The notes under the pieces were generated by a model that searched no databases, was not told the DNA's origin, and saw only the letters and a list, made by a program, of their open reading frames with translations. From NCBI GenBank assembly GCA_016195965.1, contig JACPYR010000082.1, positions 1 to 32,561 of the forward strand: a stretch of DNA of 32,561 bases, given 5' to 3'. Below, piece after piece: positions 1 to 7,402 of this stretch (its first letter is position 1; each line of letters opens with the position of its first letter). This DNA comes from Nitrosomonadales bacterium. Lineage in GTDB: Bacteria; Pseudomonadota; Gammaproteobacteria; Burkholderiales; Gallionellaceae. A program made the position numbers and the translations under genes.

Positions 1-171
1 CTGTTCGTTGAGTGTGACGGTGACATAGCCGCTGTCTGCGGCAATCGCGGGCTGCTCTATGCCGACGAGTGGCTTTTGTTGTTTCGCCTGGCGCAGTGCT
101 TCCTGGGCGCAATCCTGTTCGAAGCCGGGACGGCAATACAATAGCCAGTGAGTTTGTGGGGGTTTTTGCAT
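1..171 (-). CDS. rlmM: RlmM, 23S rRNA 2'-O-ribose methyltransferase (N-terminal 57 codons, runs off the window)
   Basis: The minus strand from an ATG at 171-169 is open to the window edge and encodes 57 residues. The N-terminus has LLYCRPGFEQDC followed by a region ending SGYVTVTLNEQ. This closely matches the start of E. coli RlmM (formerly YgdE), where a CRPGFE segment opens the N-terminal THUMP-containing half. RlmM methylates the 2'-OH of C2498 in 23S rRNA; the SAM-binding domain would lie outside the window. The gene is divergent from the SUF operon with an 85-bp gap, so the two promoters share this short region. Identification rests only on the N-terminus but the motif is distinctive. 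Confidence 0.8.
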   Translation of the reverse strand, partial: MQKPPQTHWLLYCRPGFEQDCAQEALRQAKQQKPLVGIEQPAIAADSGYVTVTLNEQ

Positions 172-204
172 GAACCTATTGTGGCACAGCGTGGGGAGTA
201 AAAG

Positions 205-233
205 TTGCGTGTTGAACTAACTAGGACTAAAAT
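205..233 (+). promoter_or_regulatory. Predicted sigma-70 promoter of the SUF operon
   Basis: A -35 box TTGCGT (205-210) and a -10 box TAAAAT (228-233) are separated by exactly 17 bp. The start of transcription would fall near 239-241, about 17 nt before the regulator ATG at 257. No other convincing promoter is visible inside the operon, where most genes overlap, so this probably drives the whole suf unit. Confidence 0.6.
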
Positions 234-238
234 AGTCC
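224..238 (+). promoter_or_regulatory. IscR type-1-like operator over the suf -10 box
   Basis: The site is a perfect inverted repeat, GGACTA-AAA-TAGTCC. Its core GACTAAAATAGTC fits the core GACTRWWWYAGTC of the known type-1 IscR motif. It completely covers the predicted -10 element. The first gene of the operon encodes an Rrf2/IscR-family regulator with three candidate cluster-ligating cysteines. The simplest reading is autorepression by the cluster-bound regulator, relieved when Fe-S clusters are scarce. Confidence 0.7.
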
Positions 239-256
239 CAGATTGGCGAGGTGGAG

Positions 257-733
257 ATGTTACGTTTAAGCAAGTTTGCAGATTATGGTACGCAGGTCAT
301 GGCCTATATGGCCAAGGACGGGGCCGTGCATAGTGCAAGCGAGGTGGCAAGCGGGTTGGATATGGCTGCGGCCACCGTGAGCAAGATACTCAAGATGCTG
401 GCGCGTGAAAATCTGGTCGCTTCGGTGATGGGGGCAAAAGGCGGTTATATGCTGGCTCGCCCGCCACAGGATATTTCGATGGCTGAAATCATCAATGCAA
501 TGGACGGGCCGATTTCGATCACCGAATGCAGCGGAGATTCCTCTTGTACGCGCGAGTCGCTCTGCTCGACACGGGGTAACTGGCAGGTGATCAACCGCAT
601 CATTCAGGGGGCGCTGGAAAAGGTGAGCCTGGCTGAAATGATCAAGCCGGGCCATCAAGCCGGCAAGCACCACGTTTCCGGACAGCATATCGTAGATACG
701 AGTGCGATCAGTAGACGCGGCAAGTCAGCATGA
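257..733 (+). CDS. Rrf2/IscR-family SUF system regulator
   Basis: This 158-residue protein begins MLRLSKFADYGTQVM, the typical N-terminus of SUF-associated Rrf2 regulators. A winged helix-turn-helix occupies roughly residues 25-65, and three cysteines C91, C97 and C103 in a C-x5-C-x5-C pattern match the [2Fe-2S] ligand spacing of E. coli IscR (C92/98/104). The ATG at 257 was chosen over an in-frame GTG at 251 because GAGG (248-251) is well spaced from it and because it gives the family N-terminus. The gene heads the suf operon and has an IscR-like operator on its own promoter. It probably senses cluster status and represses the operon; this is inferred from family and context. Confidence 0.9.
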   Translation: MLRLSKFADYGTQVMAYMAKDGAVHSASEVASGLDMAAATVSKILKMLARENLVASVMGAKGGYMLARPPQDISMAEIINAMDGPISITECSGDSSCTRESLCSTRGNWQVINRIIQGALEKVSLAEMIKPGHQAGKHHVSGQHIVDTSAISRRGKSA

Positions 734-772
734 ATTTTATTGAAGCCATCCTGGCTTCTAATGGAGATGGAT

Positions 773-1096
773 ATGACAATCACATTGACTGAAACAGCGG
801 CAAAACACATCAACAGCCAGATAGAAAAGAGCGGCAAAGGCATCGGGCTGCGCGTCGGCGTAAAAAAATCGGGATGCAGCGGCTTCGCCTATACGATGGC
901 CATCGCGGATGAGGTGCAGGAATCCGACAGGGTTTTCGAGAGCTACGGTGCGAAGGTGCTGGTGAGCAATGAAAGCCTGCCCTATCTGGATGGAACGGAG
1001 ATCGAGTATGCCAAGCAGGGTTTGGGTCATGCGTTCAAATTCAACAACCCCAATGTCAAAGACCAGTGCGGCTGCGGCGAGAGCTTTGCGGTTTAA
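773..1096 (+). CDS. sufA: A-type Fe-S carrier SufA/IscA family
   Basis: The 107-residue product is a full-length A-type carrier protein. The three invariant cysteines are C35 (in SGCSGF) and C99 and C101 (in CGCGESF), exactly the positions found in IscA. A-type proteins hold and pass Fe-S clusters or iron to client apoproteins in the cytoplasm. Three in-frame ATGs occur at 761, 767 and 773. I chose 773 because GGAG at 763-766 sits six bases upstream and the protein then starts as in IscA (MTITLTETAA). It lies 39 bp after the regulator and 9 bp before sufB, consistent with co-transcription. By sequence alone it could equally be called an IscA or ErpA type; the operon favours SufA. Confidence 0.92.
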   Translation: MTITLTETAAKHINSQIEKSGKGIGLRVGVKKSGCSGFAYTMAIADEVQESDRVFESYGAKVLVSNESLPYLDGTEIEYAKQGLGHAFKFNNPNVKDQCGCGESFAV

Positions 1097-1105
1097 GGAT
1101 ACGAC

Positions 1106-2542
1106 ATGAGCACAGCATTGCAAAACCTGGTCAATCAGCCCTACAAGCACGGCTTTGTGACCGACATCGAGACCGAGGCCGTCCCCAAAGGTTTGAGCGA
1201 GGACGTGATACGCCTGATCTCAAAGAAGAAGAACGAGCCGGAATGGTTGCTGGAATTCCGCCTGTCTGCGTACCGTCACTGGCTGACTATGGAGGAGCCG
1301 AGCTGGGCGAATGTCAGTTACCCGAAGATCGATTTTCAGGACATCATCTATTTCGCGCAACCCAAGTCGAAGAAGCAGCTCGCCAGCATGGATGAAGTCG
1401 ATCCTGAACTGAGGCGCACGTTTGAAAAATTGGGCGTGCCTTTGCATGAACAGAAACTGATGACGGGTGTTGCGGTCGATGTGATCTTCGACAGCGTGTC
1501 AGTGACCACGACCTACAAGGCCAAGCTGGCGGAGGTGGGGATTATCTTCTGCTCGTTTTCCGAGGCGGTGCATCAGTACCCGGAGCTGGTGCGGCAGTAT
1601 CTGGGCAGCGTGGTGCCCAGCGGCGACAACTTTTACGCGGCGCTCAATTCGGCGGTGTTCACCGACGGTTCGTTCTGCTTTATTCCCAAAGGGACAAAGT
1701 GCCCGATGGATCTGTCCACTTATTTCCGGATCAATACCGAAGGCTCGGGACAGTTCGAACGCACGCTGATTATCGCCGAGGAGGGCGCTTCGGTGTGTTA
1801 TCTGGAAGGCTGCACCGCGCCGCAGTTCGACACCAACCAGCTGCATGCGGCGGTGGTCGAGCTGGTCGCGCTGGACAATGCCGACATCAAGTATTCGACG
1901 GTGCAGAACTGGTATGCGGGCGACGAAAACGGCAAGGGCGGTATTTTCAATTTTGTTACCAAGCGCGGCCTGTGCAAGGGAGTCAATTCGAAGATTTCCT
2001 GGACTCAGGTCGAGACCGGCTCCGCGATCACCTGGAAGTATCCGAGCTGCGTGCTGCTGGGCGACAACTCGATAGGGGAATTCTATTCGGTCGCGCTGAC
2101 CAATCATCTGCAACAGGCCGATACCGGCACGAAAATGATCCATGTCGGCAAGAACACGCGCAGCAAGATCATCTCGAAAGGCATCTCGGCGGGGCGTTCG
2201 AGCAACTGCTATCGCGGCCAGGTCAAGGTGGGCAGCCGTGCGACCGGAGCCAGGAATTATTCGCAATGCGACTCGATGCTGATCGGCGACCGCTGCGAGG
2301 CGAGCACCTTTCCTACGATAGACGTGCAGAACACCAGCGCGACGATAGAGCATGAGGCATCGACTTCCAAGATAGGCGAAGACCAGATGTTCTTTTTTGC
2401 GCAGCGCGGCATCGACTCTGAGGAGGCGATTTCGATGATCATCAACGGCTTTTGCAAGGACGTGTTCGTGCATCTGCCTATGGAATTTGCGGTCGAGGCA
2501 ACCAAGTTGCTCGGTCTGAAACTGGAAGGAAGCGTAGGATGA
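1106..2542 (+). CDS. sufB: SufB, Fe-S cluster scaffold subunit
   Basis: This 478-residue protein is SufB of the SufBC2D complex, which receives persulfide sulfur and assembles nascent Fe-S clusters in the cytoplasm. The C-terminal core is strongly conserved: [11 protein letters not shown] contains C388, corresponding to E. coli C405, and IEHEA contains H416, corresponding to H433. Both are residues important for cluster assembly. The usual ending [11 protein letters not shown]...LEGSVG is intact. The length is close to E. coli SufB (495). The start ATG follows an AAGGA element. The stop overlaps the sufC start (ATGA), which suggests translational coupling. No sign of damage is seen. Confidence 0.96.
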   Translation: MSTALQNLVNQPYKHGFVTDIETEAVPKGLSEDVIRLISKKKNEPEWLLEFRLSAYRHWLTMEEPSWANVSYPKIDFQDIIYFAQPKSKKQLASMDEVDPELRRTFEKLGVPLHEQKLMTGVAVDVIFDSVSVTTTYKAKLAEVGIIFCSFSEAVHQYPELVRQYLGSVVPSGDNFYAALNSAVFTDGSFCFIPKGTKCPMDLSTYFRINTEGSGQFERTLIIAEEGASVCYLEGCTAPQFDTNQLHAAVVELVALDNADIKYSTVQNWYAGDENGKGGIFNFVTKRGLCKGVNSKISWTQVETGSAITWKYPSCVLLGDNSIGEFYSVALTNHLQQADTGTKMIHVGKNTRSKIISKGISAGRSSNCYRGQVKVGSRATGARNYSQCDSMLIGDRCEASTFPTIDVQNTSATIEHEASTSKIGEDQMFFFAQRGIDSEEAISMIINGFCKDVFVHLPMEFAVEATKLLGLKLEGSVG

Positions 2543-3309
2543 TTAATCAAGGTAGCAAGGTATTGCTGGATGTCAAAAATCTCAAGGCCTCAGTGGATGG
2601 GGTCGAGATACTGAAGGGTGTCGATTTGACCGTGCATGCAGGCGAGGTGCACGCGATCATGGGCGTAAACGGTTCGGGCAAGAGCACCTTTTCCAAGGTG
2701 CTGGCGGGACATCCGGACTATAGCGTGACAGGTGGCAGTGCAAGCTTTGCGGGCAAGGAGCTGTTTGCGCTGGAGCCTGAGGAGCGTGCGCGTGCCGGAT
2801 TGTTTCTGGCCTTCCAGTATCCGGTGGAGATCCCCGGTGTGTCGAACAGCGCGTTGCTGCGCATGGCCTATAACACGCTGCAGAACGAGCGCGGGCTCGA
2901 AGAGCTCGATCCGCTTGAATTCGAAGACCTGATGCAGGAGAAGATCAAGGTTGTCGAAATGGATCCCAGCTTCCTGGGCCGTAGTGTCAACGAAGGATTT
3001 TCCGGCGGCGAGAAGAAACGCAACGAGATACTGCAAATGGCCGTGCTCGAACCCAAGCTGGCGATACTGGACGAAACCGATTCGGGCCTGGATATCGATG
3101 CGCTGCGTATTGTCGCTAACGGCGTCAACAGCCTGCTCACACCCGATAACGCGGTGGTGATGGTGACGCATTACCAGCGTCTGCTGAATTACATCGTGCC
3201 TGATTATGTGCATGTGATGAGCGGTGGCCGCATCGTCAAGACCGGCGGCAAGGAGCTTGCGCTGGAGCTGGAGGAGCGCGGTTACGACTGGTTGAGGGCG
3301 GCTGCGTGA
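2539..3309 (+). CDS. sufC: SufC, ABC-type ATPase of the SufBCD complex
   Basis: The 256-residue protein is a soluble ABC ATPase. Walker A is GVNGSGKST (42-50), the SufC-type signature is FSGGEKKR (154-161), Walker B is LAILDE (174-179) followed by TDSGLD, and the switch histidine is H211 in MVTHYQR. SufC binds SufB and SufD and its ATP cycle drives the conformational change needed for cluster assembly. The ATG at 2539 overlaps the sufB stop by four bases, and its own TGA overlaps the sufD ATG by one base. A longer upstream open frame exists but lies entirely within sufB and has no family match. Confidence 0.96.
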   Translation: MINQGSKVLLDVKNLKASVDGVEILKGVDLTVHAGEVHAIMGVNGSGKSTFSKVLAGHPDYSVTGGSASFAGKELFALEPEERARAGLFLAFQYPVEIPGVSNSALLRMAYNTLQNERGLEELDPLEFEDLMQEKIKVVEMDPSFLGRSVNEGFSGGEKKRNEILQMAVLEPKLAILDETDSGLDIDALRIVANGVNSLLTPDNAVVMVTHYQRLLNYIVPDYVHVMSGGRIVKTGGKELALELEERGYDWLRAAA

Positions 3310-4598
3310 TGTCGGCCAGGGAACAATGCTTCGAGCAACTCTTGCTGGGCAGGGCTGCCCCCTCGGCTGGCTGGTTGAACGATGTCCGTGCTGCGGCGCT
3401 GGCGAGTGCACGTGCGCTGAATTTTCCTTCCGAGAGACACGACGATTGGCGCTTCACCGACTTGTCGCCGCTGTTTCAGCACGGCTTCCATCCGGTCGTT
3501 TCGTTTGCCAGATTGACGTTGGCCGACATCGAAAAATTTCTGGTCGCTGAATCGATCAGGTTGGTCTTTGTCGACGGCAGTTATAGCGCTGAGCTATCCG
3601 ATTTGACGCGAGCCGGTTCGGGAGTGGTCGTTAAGTCGCTCATTGAATGTCTGGGTGACCAGCAGGTCGAGAATCATTTTGGGCAACATGCGCACTATCT
3701 GCAAGATGCCTTTGTTGCCCTGAACACCAATTTCTTCGAGGATGGCGCGTTTGTCCATGTGGCGGGCGCAGTTGCAGCGCCTGTCCATATTCTGCACATC
3801 GCGACCCGGCGCGAAACGCCTTCGGCGATCTACCCGCGATGCCTGGTGGTGATGGAGCCGAACAGCCACGCGACTGTGATCGAAGATTTTGCCGGCCATG
3901 ATGGCAACGACAAGCAAGATGGAGTTTATTTTTCCAATGCGGTGACGGAAGTGGTGCTTAAGGATTACGCACAGTTGCGGCATGTGCGCGTGCAACGCGA
4001 AGAAAAAAGCGCTTTCCACATCGGACACGGCTCGGTCTCGGCAGCGAAGGGCAGCGTCTATACCTCCACTGCGCTCGCATTTGGCGCGCGCGTGTCCCGT
4101 CACTCTCTGCATGTGACCCAGCAGGGAGAGGGCGCTGAAATGCACCTCAACGGACTGGCCTTGATAACGGGGCGCCAGATTGCCGATACGCACACGCAGA
4201 TCGAACATGCGGTACCGCGCGGCAAGAGCACCCAATTGCACAAATGCATAGCAGACGGTGCATCGCATGCGATATTCAGCGGCAAGATCGTCGTGCATGT
4301 CGGGGCTAAGGGAACCGATTCGACGCAAAGCAGCCGCAATCTGCTGCTCTCAGGCAAGGCTCACATCGACACCCAGCCGCAGCTGGAAATCTTCAACGAC
4401 GACGTGAGTTGCAAACATGGCGCGACGGTTGGACAGATCGATGCCGATGCGCTGTTCTTCCTGAAGAGCCGCGGGCTGACCGAGGAACGCGCGCGCAACC
4501 TGCTCACCCACGCCTTTGCCGCCGAGATCATCGACAAAATCCCGGTGCCCTCGCTGGTCGCATCCTTGGGCCGCACCATGCTGAAAGAGAACATATGA
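3309..4598 (+). CDS. sufD: SufD, Fe-S cluster assembly subunit
   Basis: The 429-residue protein is the SufD partner of SufB in the SufBC2D complex. The C-terminal half carries the conserved SSRNLLLSGKA and DVSCKHGATVG segments; H370 in CKHGATVG corresponds to the functional H360 of E. coli SufD, and the FFLKSRGL...LLTHAFAAE ending follows. The N-terminal half is less conserved, as usual for the family. I start it at the ATG at 3309, which overlaps the last base of the sufC stop (TGATG); a GTG one codon earlier is also possible. Its stop overlaps the sufS start. All family features look intact. Confidence 0.93.
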   Translation: MSAREQCFEQLLLGRAAPSAGWLNDVRAAALASARALNFPSERHDDWRFTDLSPLFQHGFHPVVSFARLTLADIEKFLVAESIRLVFVDGSYSAELSDLTRAGSGVVVKSLIECLGDQQVENHFGQHAHYLQDAFVALNTNFFEDGAFVHVAGAVAAPVHILHIATRRETPSAIYPRCLVVMEPNSHATVIEDFAGHDGNDKQDGVYFSNAVTEVVLKDYAQLRHVRVQREEKSAFHIGHGSVSAAKGSVYTSTALAFGARVSRHSLHVTQQGEGAEMHLNGLALITGRQIADTHTQIEHAVPRGKSTQLHKCIADGASHAIFSGKIVVHVGAKGTDSTQSSRNLLLSGKAHIDTQPQLEIFNDDVSCKHGATVGQIDADALFFLKSRGLTEERARNLLTHAFAAEIIDKIPVPSLVASLGRTMLKENI

Positions 4599-5836
4599 AC
4601 GCCGCCTATCCAAAACGCTCTCTGGATGTCGAAAAAATCAGGGGTGACTTCCCGATCCTGAAGTTGCAAGTCAACGGCAAGCCGCTGGTCTACCTGGACA
4701 ACGCGGCCAGCAGCCAGATGCCGCAAGCCGTCATCGACCGCATCGTGCGTTACCAGAGCGAAGAACACTCCAACATCCACCGTGCGGTGCATTATCTGAG
4801 TGAGCTGGCGACGAAAGAATTCGAGGAAGCGCGCGTCAAGGTGCAAAAGTTTATCAATGCGAAAGAATCGCGCGAGGTGATTTTCACGCGCGGCACGACC
4901 GAGGCGATCAACCTGGTGATGCACGGCTATGGCCGCGCTTTCATAGGCCGTGGCGATGAGATCATCATATCCGGGCTTGAGCACCACGCGAACATCGTTC
5001 CATGGCAGATGCTGGCGGAAGAAAAAGGCGCGGTGCTGCGCGTGATCCCGATGAACGATGCGGGCGAGTTGCTGATCGACGAATTCGAGGCGCTGTTCAA
5101 TGCCAAGACAAAATTCCTCGCGCTGACCCATGTGTCGAATGCGCTAGGCACGATCAATCCGGTCAAGCAGATGGTCGCCTTTGCGCACAAACACGGTGTG
5201 CCGGTATTGCTGGACGGGGCGCAGGCCGCGCCGCATCAGGTGCTGGATGTGCAGGAGCTGGATTGCGATTTCTATGCGTTCTCCGGGCACAAGATGTGCG
5301 GGCCAACCGGGATCGGCGTGCTGTATGGCAAGGCGCAAATGCTGGAGAAGATGCAGCCATACCAGGGCGGCGGCGACATGATCCTGTCGGTGACTTTCGA
5401 GAAGACCACCTACAACGTCATTCCGGCCAAATTTGAGGCGGGTACGCCGCCCATCATGGCGGCGATCGCGCTGGGTGCGGCGATCGATTATCTGCAGAGT
5501 ATCGGCATGGCCAACATCGAGGCATACGAACATGAATTGCTGGCTTATGCGACCGAGCAGGTCTCGTCTATGCCCGGCGTCAGGGTCATCGGCACCGCCA
5601 AGCATAAGGCGGCGGTGATGTCGTTCGAGATCAAGGGCGTTCACCCGCACGATGTCGGCACGATCCTGAATTCAGAGGGCATCGCGATTCGCACCGGCCA
5701 TCATTGTGCCCAGCCGGTGATGCAGCGCTTCCATGTGCCGGCCACTGCGCGCGCCTCGTTCGCGTTCTACAACACCAAGTCCGAAATCGACAAGCTGGTC
5801 GTGGGTATACGCAAGGTGCAGGAGATGTTTTCATGA
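4595..5836 (+). CDS. sufS: SufS, group II cysteine desulfurase
   Basis: This 413-residue PLP enzyme takes sulfur from cysteine and holds it as persulfide for SufU/SufBCD. K233 in the SGHKMCGP motif is the Schiff-base lysine and C371 in RTGHHCAQP is the catalytic persulfide cysteine. The short, unextended active-site loop is that of group II (SufS) rather than IscS. The start at 4595 overlaps the sufD stop (ATGA) and gives a normal SufS N-terminus. Its partner here is the SufU encoded immediately downstream, whose start codon overlaps the sufS stop. No sufE-like gene is visible in this operon. Confidence 0.96.
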   Translation: MNAAYPKRSLDVEKIRGDFPILKLQVNGKPLVYLDNAASSQMPQAVIDRIVRYQSEEHSNIHRAVHYLSELATKEFEEARVKVQKFINAKESREVIFTRGTTEAINLVMHGYGRAFIGRGDEIIISGLEHHANIVPWQMLAEEKGAVLRVIPMNDAGELLIDEFEALFNAKTKFLALTHVSNALGTINPVKQMVAFAHKHGVPVLLDGAQAAPHQVLDVQELDCDFYAFSGHKMCGPTGIGVLYGKAQMLEKMQPYQGGGDMILSVTFEKTTYNVIPAKFEAGTPPIMAAIALGAAIDYLQSIGMANIEAYEHELLAYATEQVSSMPGVRVIGTAKHKAAVMSFEIKGVHPHDVGTILNSEGIAIRTGHHCAQPVMQRFHVPATARASFAFYNTKSEIDKLVVGIRKVQEMFS

Positions 5837-6363
5837 GCGATACCACTTCGTCAGACATGCGCCAGCTATACCAGGAAGTCATTCTGGACCACAACCGCAA
5901 GCCGAGGAACTGGGGTTCTATTCTGGGAGCGAACCGGCATGCGGAAGGACACAACCCGCTGTGCGGCGATCACATCAAGCTGTCGATGAATGTGCTGGAC
6001 GACAAGATCGAGAGTATCGCATTCGAAGGTCATGGCTGCGCGATCTGCAAGGCCTCCGCCTCGATGATGACCGGTGCGGTCAAAGGCAAGTCCATGCAGG
6101 ACGCGGAAACAATGGTCGAAGAATTTCGTGGCATGGCGACCGGCACACTCGATCCGGACAATCAGGATAATCATCTGGGCAAACTGAAGGTGTTTGCTGG
6201 AGTGAAAGACCTGCCGTCACGGGTCAAGTGCGCGATCCTGCCCTGGCATACGCTGCATGCCGCCTTGCATCCTGTTCTGGGCCCTGCCGAAGGGTCAGAA
6301 AACTCGGTCTCGACGGAAGGCGCAGCCGATCCCATTCCCGGCGCTGAAATAGGCGGACAATAA
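5833..6363 (+). CDS. sufU: SufU, zinc-dependent sulfurtransferase/scaffold partner of SufS
   Basis: The 176-residue protein matches SufU. Candidate metal ligands are C44 and D46 (NPLCGD), C69 (GCAIC) and C133 (RVKCAILPW), corresponding to B. subtilis C41, D43, C66 and C128. In well-studied SufU, Zn-ligand exchange accepts persulfide from SufS. An additional cysteine, C72, lies three residues after C69. After the family core (about residue 145) there is a roughly 30-residue Gly/Ser/Glu/Ala-rich tail that is probably disordered and is longer than in typical SufU. Overlapping start/stop codons with sufS fit a dedicated pair. Whether it acts as a Zn sulfurtransferase or as an IscU-like scaffold cannot be decided here. 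Confidence 0.9.
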   Translation: MSDTTSSDMRQLYQEVILDHNRKPRNWGSILGANRHAEGHNPLCGDHIKLSMNVLDDKIESIAFEGHGCAICKASASMMTGAVKGKSMQDAETMVEEFRGMATGTLDPDNQDNHLGKLKVFAGVKDLPSRVKCAILPWHTLHAALHPVLGPAEGSENSVSTEGAADPIPGAEIGGQ

Positions 6364-6365
6364 TT

Positions 6366-6902
6366 ATGCCCAAAATTGCTGATATAGAAGACACACCCAA
6401 TCCGAACGCGGTCAAGTTCGTGTTGAAGGAAAGATTGACCTGGGGCACGGCGCATTCTTTTGCCAGCTCTGAGGCCGCCGCCGCCGATCCGCTCGCCGCA
6501 GCCTTGTTTGCCATTCCCCACGTCACCAACGTGTATTACATGGACAAATGGATTACCGTCACCCAGGATGGCGAGGCCGACTGGCCGACATTGGTTAGGG
6601 AAATCGCAATGCCGATCCGGGAAGCTGAAGCAGCCGTGAAACCGGCAGCCGATGCCGAATCCAGTTTTGAGGATGACGAGCCGAGGCTGGCTGCGATCCG
6701 TAAATTGCTGGACGAGCAAATTCGCCCCGCGCTGATGGCAGATGGAGGTGACTTGCAAATCGTGGGGCTGGAGGAAAACTTACTGACGATACGCTATTTC
6801 GGCGCATGCGGCAGTTGCCCGAGTTCTCTCGCCGGGACGTTATCGGCGATCGGCAATCTGGCGCGCACCATAGAACCCGACATCGAAGTTGAAGTGGTAT
6901 GA
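6366..6902 (+). CDS. Nfu-type Fe-S carrier (Nfu N-domain plus NifU C-domain)
   Basis: This 178-residue protein has two domains. Residues 5-88 look like the Nfu/NifU N-terminal domain (DTPNPNAVKFVL near the start). Residues 104-178 form a NifU-like C-terminal domain with the CxxC pair C148 and C151 (ACGSCPSS). The CxxC typically coordinates a [4Fe-4S] cluster at the interface of a dimer and delivers it to client enzymes. The gene lies two bases after the sufU stop and overlaps the Rieske gene by four bases. In domain order it resembles mitochondrial-type Nfu rather than gammaproteobacterial NfuA, which has a degenerate A-type N-domain. Confidence 0.9.
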   Translation: MPKIADIEDTPNPNAVKFVLKERLTWGTAHSFASSEAAAADPLAAALFAIPHVTNVYYMDKWITVTQDGEADWPTLVREIAMPIREAEAAVKPAADAESSFEDDEPRLAAIRKLLDEQIRPALMADGGDLQIVGLEENLLTIRYFGACGSCPSSLAGTLSAIGNLARTIEPDIEVEVV

Positions 6903-7222
6903 GCGGGTGGGTGGATGTCGCCAAGGCTGAAGAAATCATGCCGGGGCACCCCGTGCACATCGAAGTGGATGGCGCCGCCATCGCCGTATTCAAACTGGAC
7001 CAGTCGTTCTACGCGATCGAAGATGTCTGCACCCATGATGGCGGCAGGCTGACCGGAGGTTGTGTCGAGCATGACCAGATCGTCTGTCCGCGCCACGGTG
7101 CCCGATTTTCTATTAGAACCGGTGAGGCATTAACCGCCCCGGCCTATGAGCCGACCACGATATTTCCGGTCCGAATCGAAAATGGAGTAGTGCAGGTCAG
7201 GGATGATCGCTGGGATGAGTGA
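6899..7222 (+). CDS. Rieske-type [2Fe-2S] ferredoxin
   Basis: The 107-residue protein is a complete small soluble Rieske domain. Ligands are C44 and H46 (CTHDGG) and C63 and H66 (CPRHGARF). There is no signal peptide or membrane segment, so it is a cytoplasmic ferredoxin of the NirD/dioxygenase-ferredoxin type. The start ATG overlaps the nfu stop (ATGA). As the last gene of the suf unit it probably supplies electrons to cluster assembly or to an unlinked oxygenase, but the partner is not visible. Confidence 0.92.
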   Translation: MSGWVDVAKAEEIMPGHPVHIEVDGAAIAVFKLDQSFYAIEDVCTHDGGRLTGGCVEHDQIVCPRHGARFSIRTGEALTAPAYEPTTIFPVRIENGVVQVRDDRWDE

Positions 7223-7319
7223 TCGTGCATCGCTGGCAGTACAACAACCATTTCAATGGGCAATTTTGAAAATCTGATTCTGTCCTTCCGGTTTGGGCCG
7301 ACATCACGTCTGCACCTTA

Positions 7320-7325
7320 TATAAT
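7320..7325 (+). promoter_or_regulatory. Possible -10 box upstream of the YfhO-like gene
   Basis: The 180-bp gap between the Rieske gene and the YfhO-like gene contains a perfect TATAAT. No good -35 lies 16-18 bp upstream (GCCGAC at 17 bp). A promoter is plausible because the next gene is separated from the suf operon and has different base composition. I see no clear terminator in this gap. Confidence 0.35.
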
Positions 7326-7402
7326 ATTGCTGCCGGGTCAGGCCGCATTAGTTTTGATGGGGACCCCAGGCGACGCATTTCAAATTAAACTTGAATGACA
7401 TC

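Noticed and set aside
1499..2473. Long minus-strand open frame opposite sufB
   Set aside because: It is a reverse-strand shadow of a clearly conserved SufB; its translation is Arg/His/Leu-rich and matches no family.
7223..7402. Terminator or riboswitch in the gap after the Rieske gene
   Set aside because: Only a 5-bp CCATT/AATGG hairpin is visible, with no T run; nothing supports a structured RNA.
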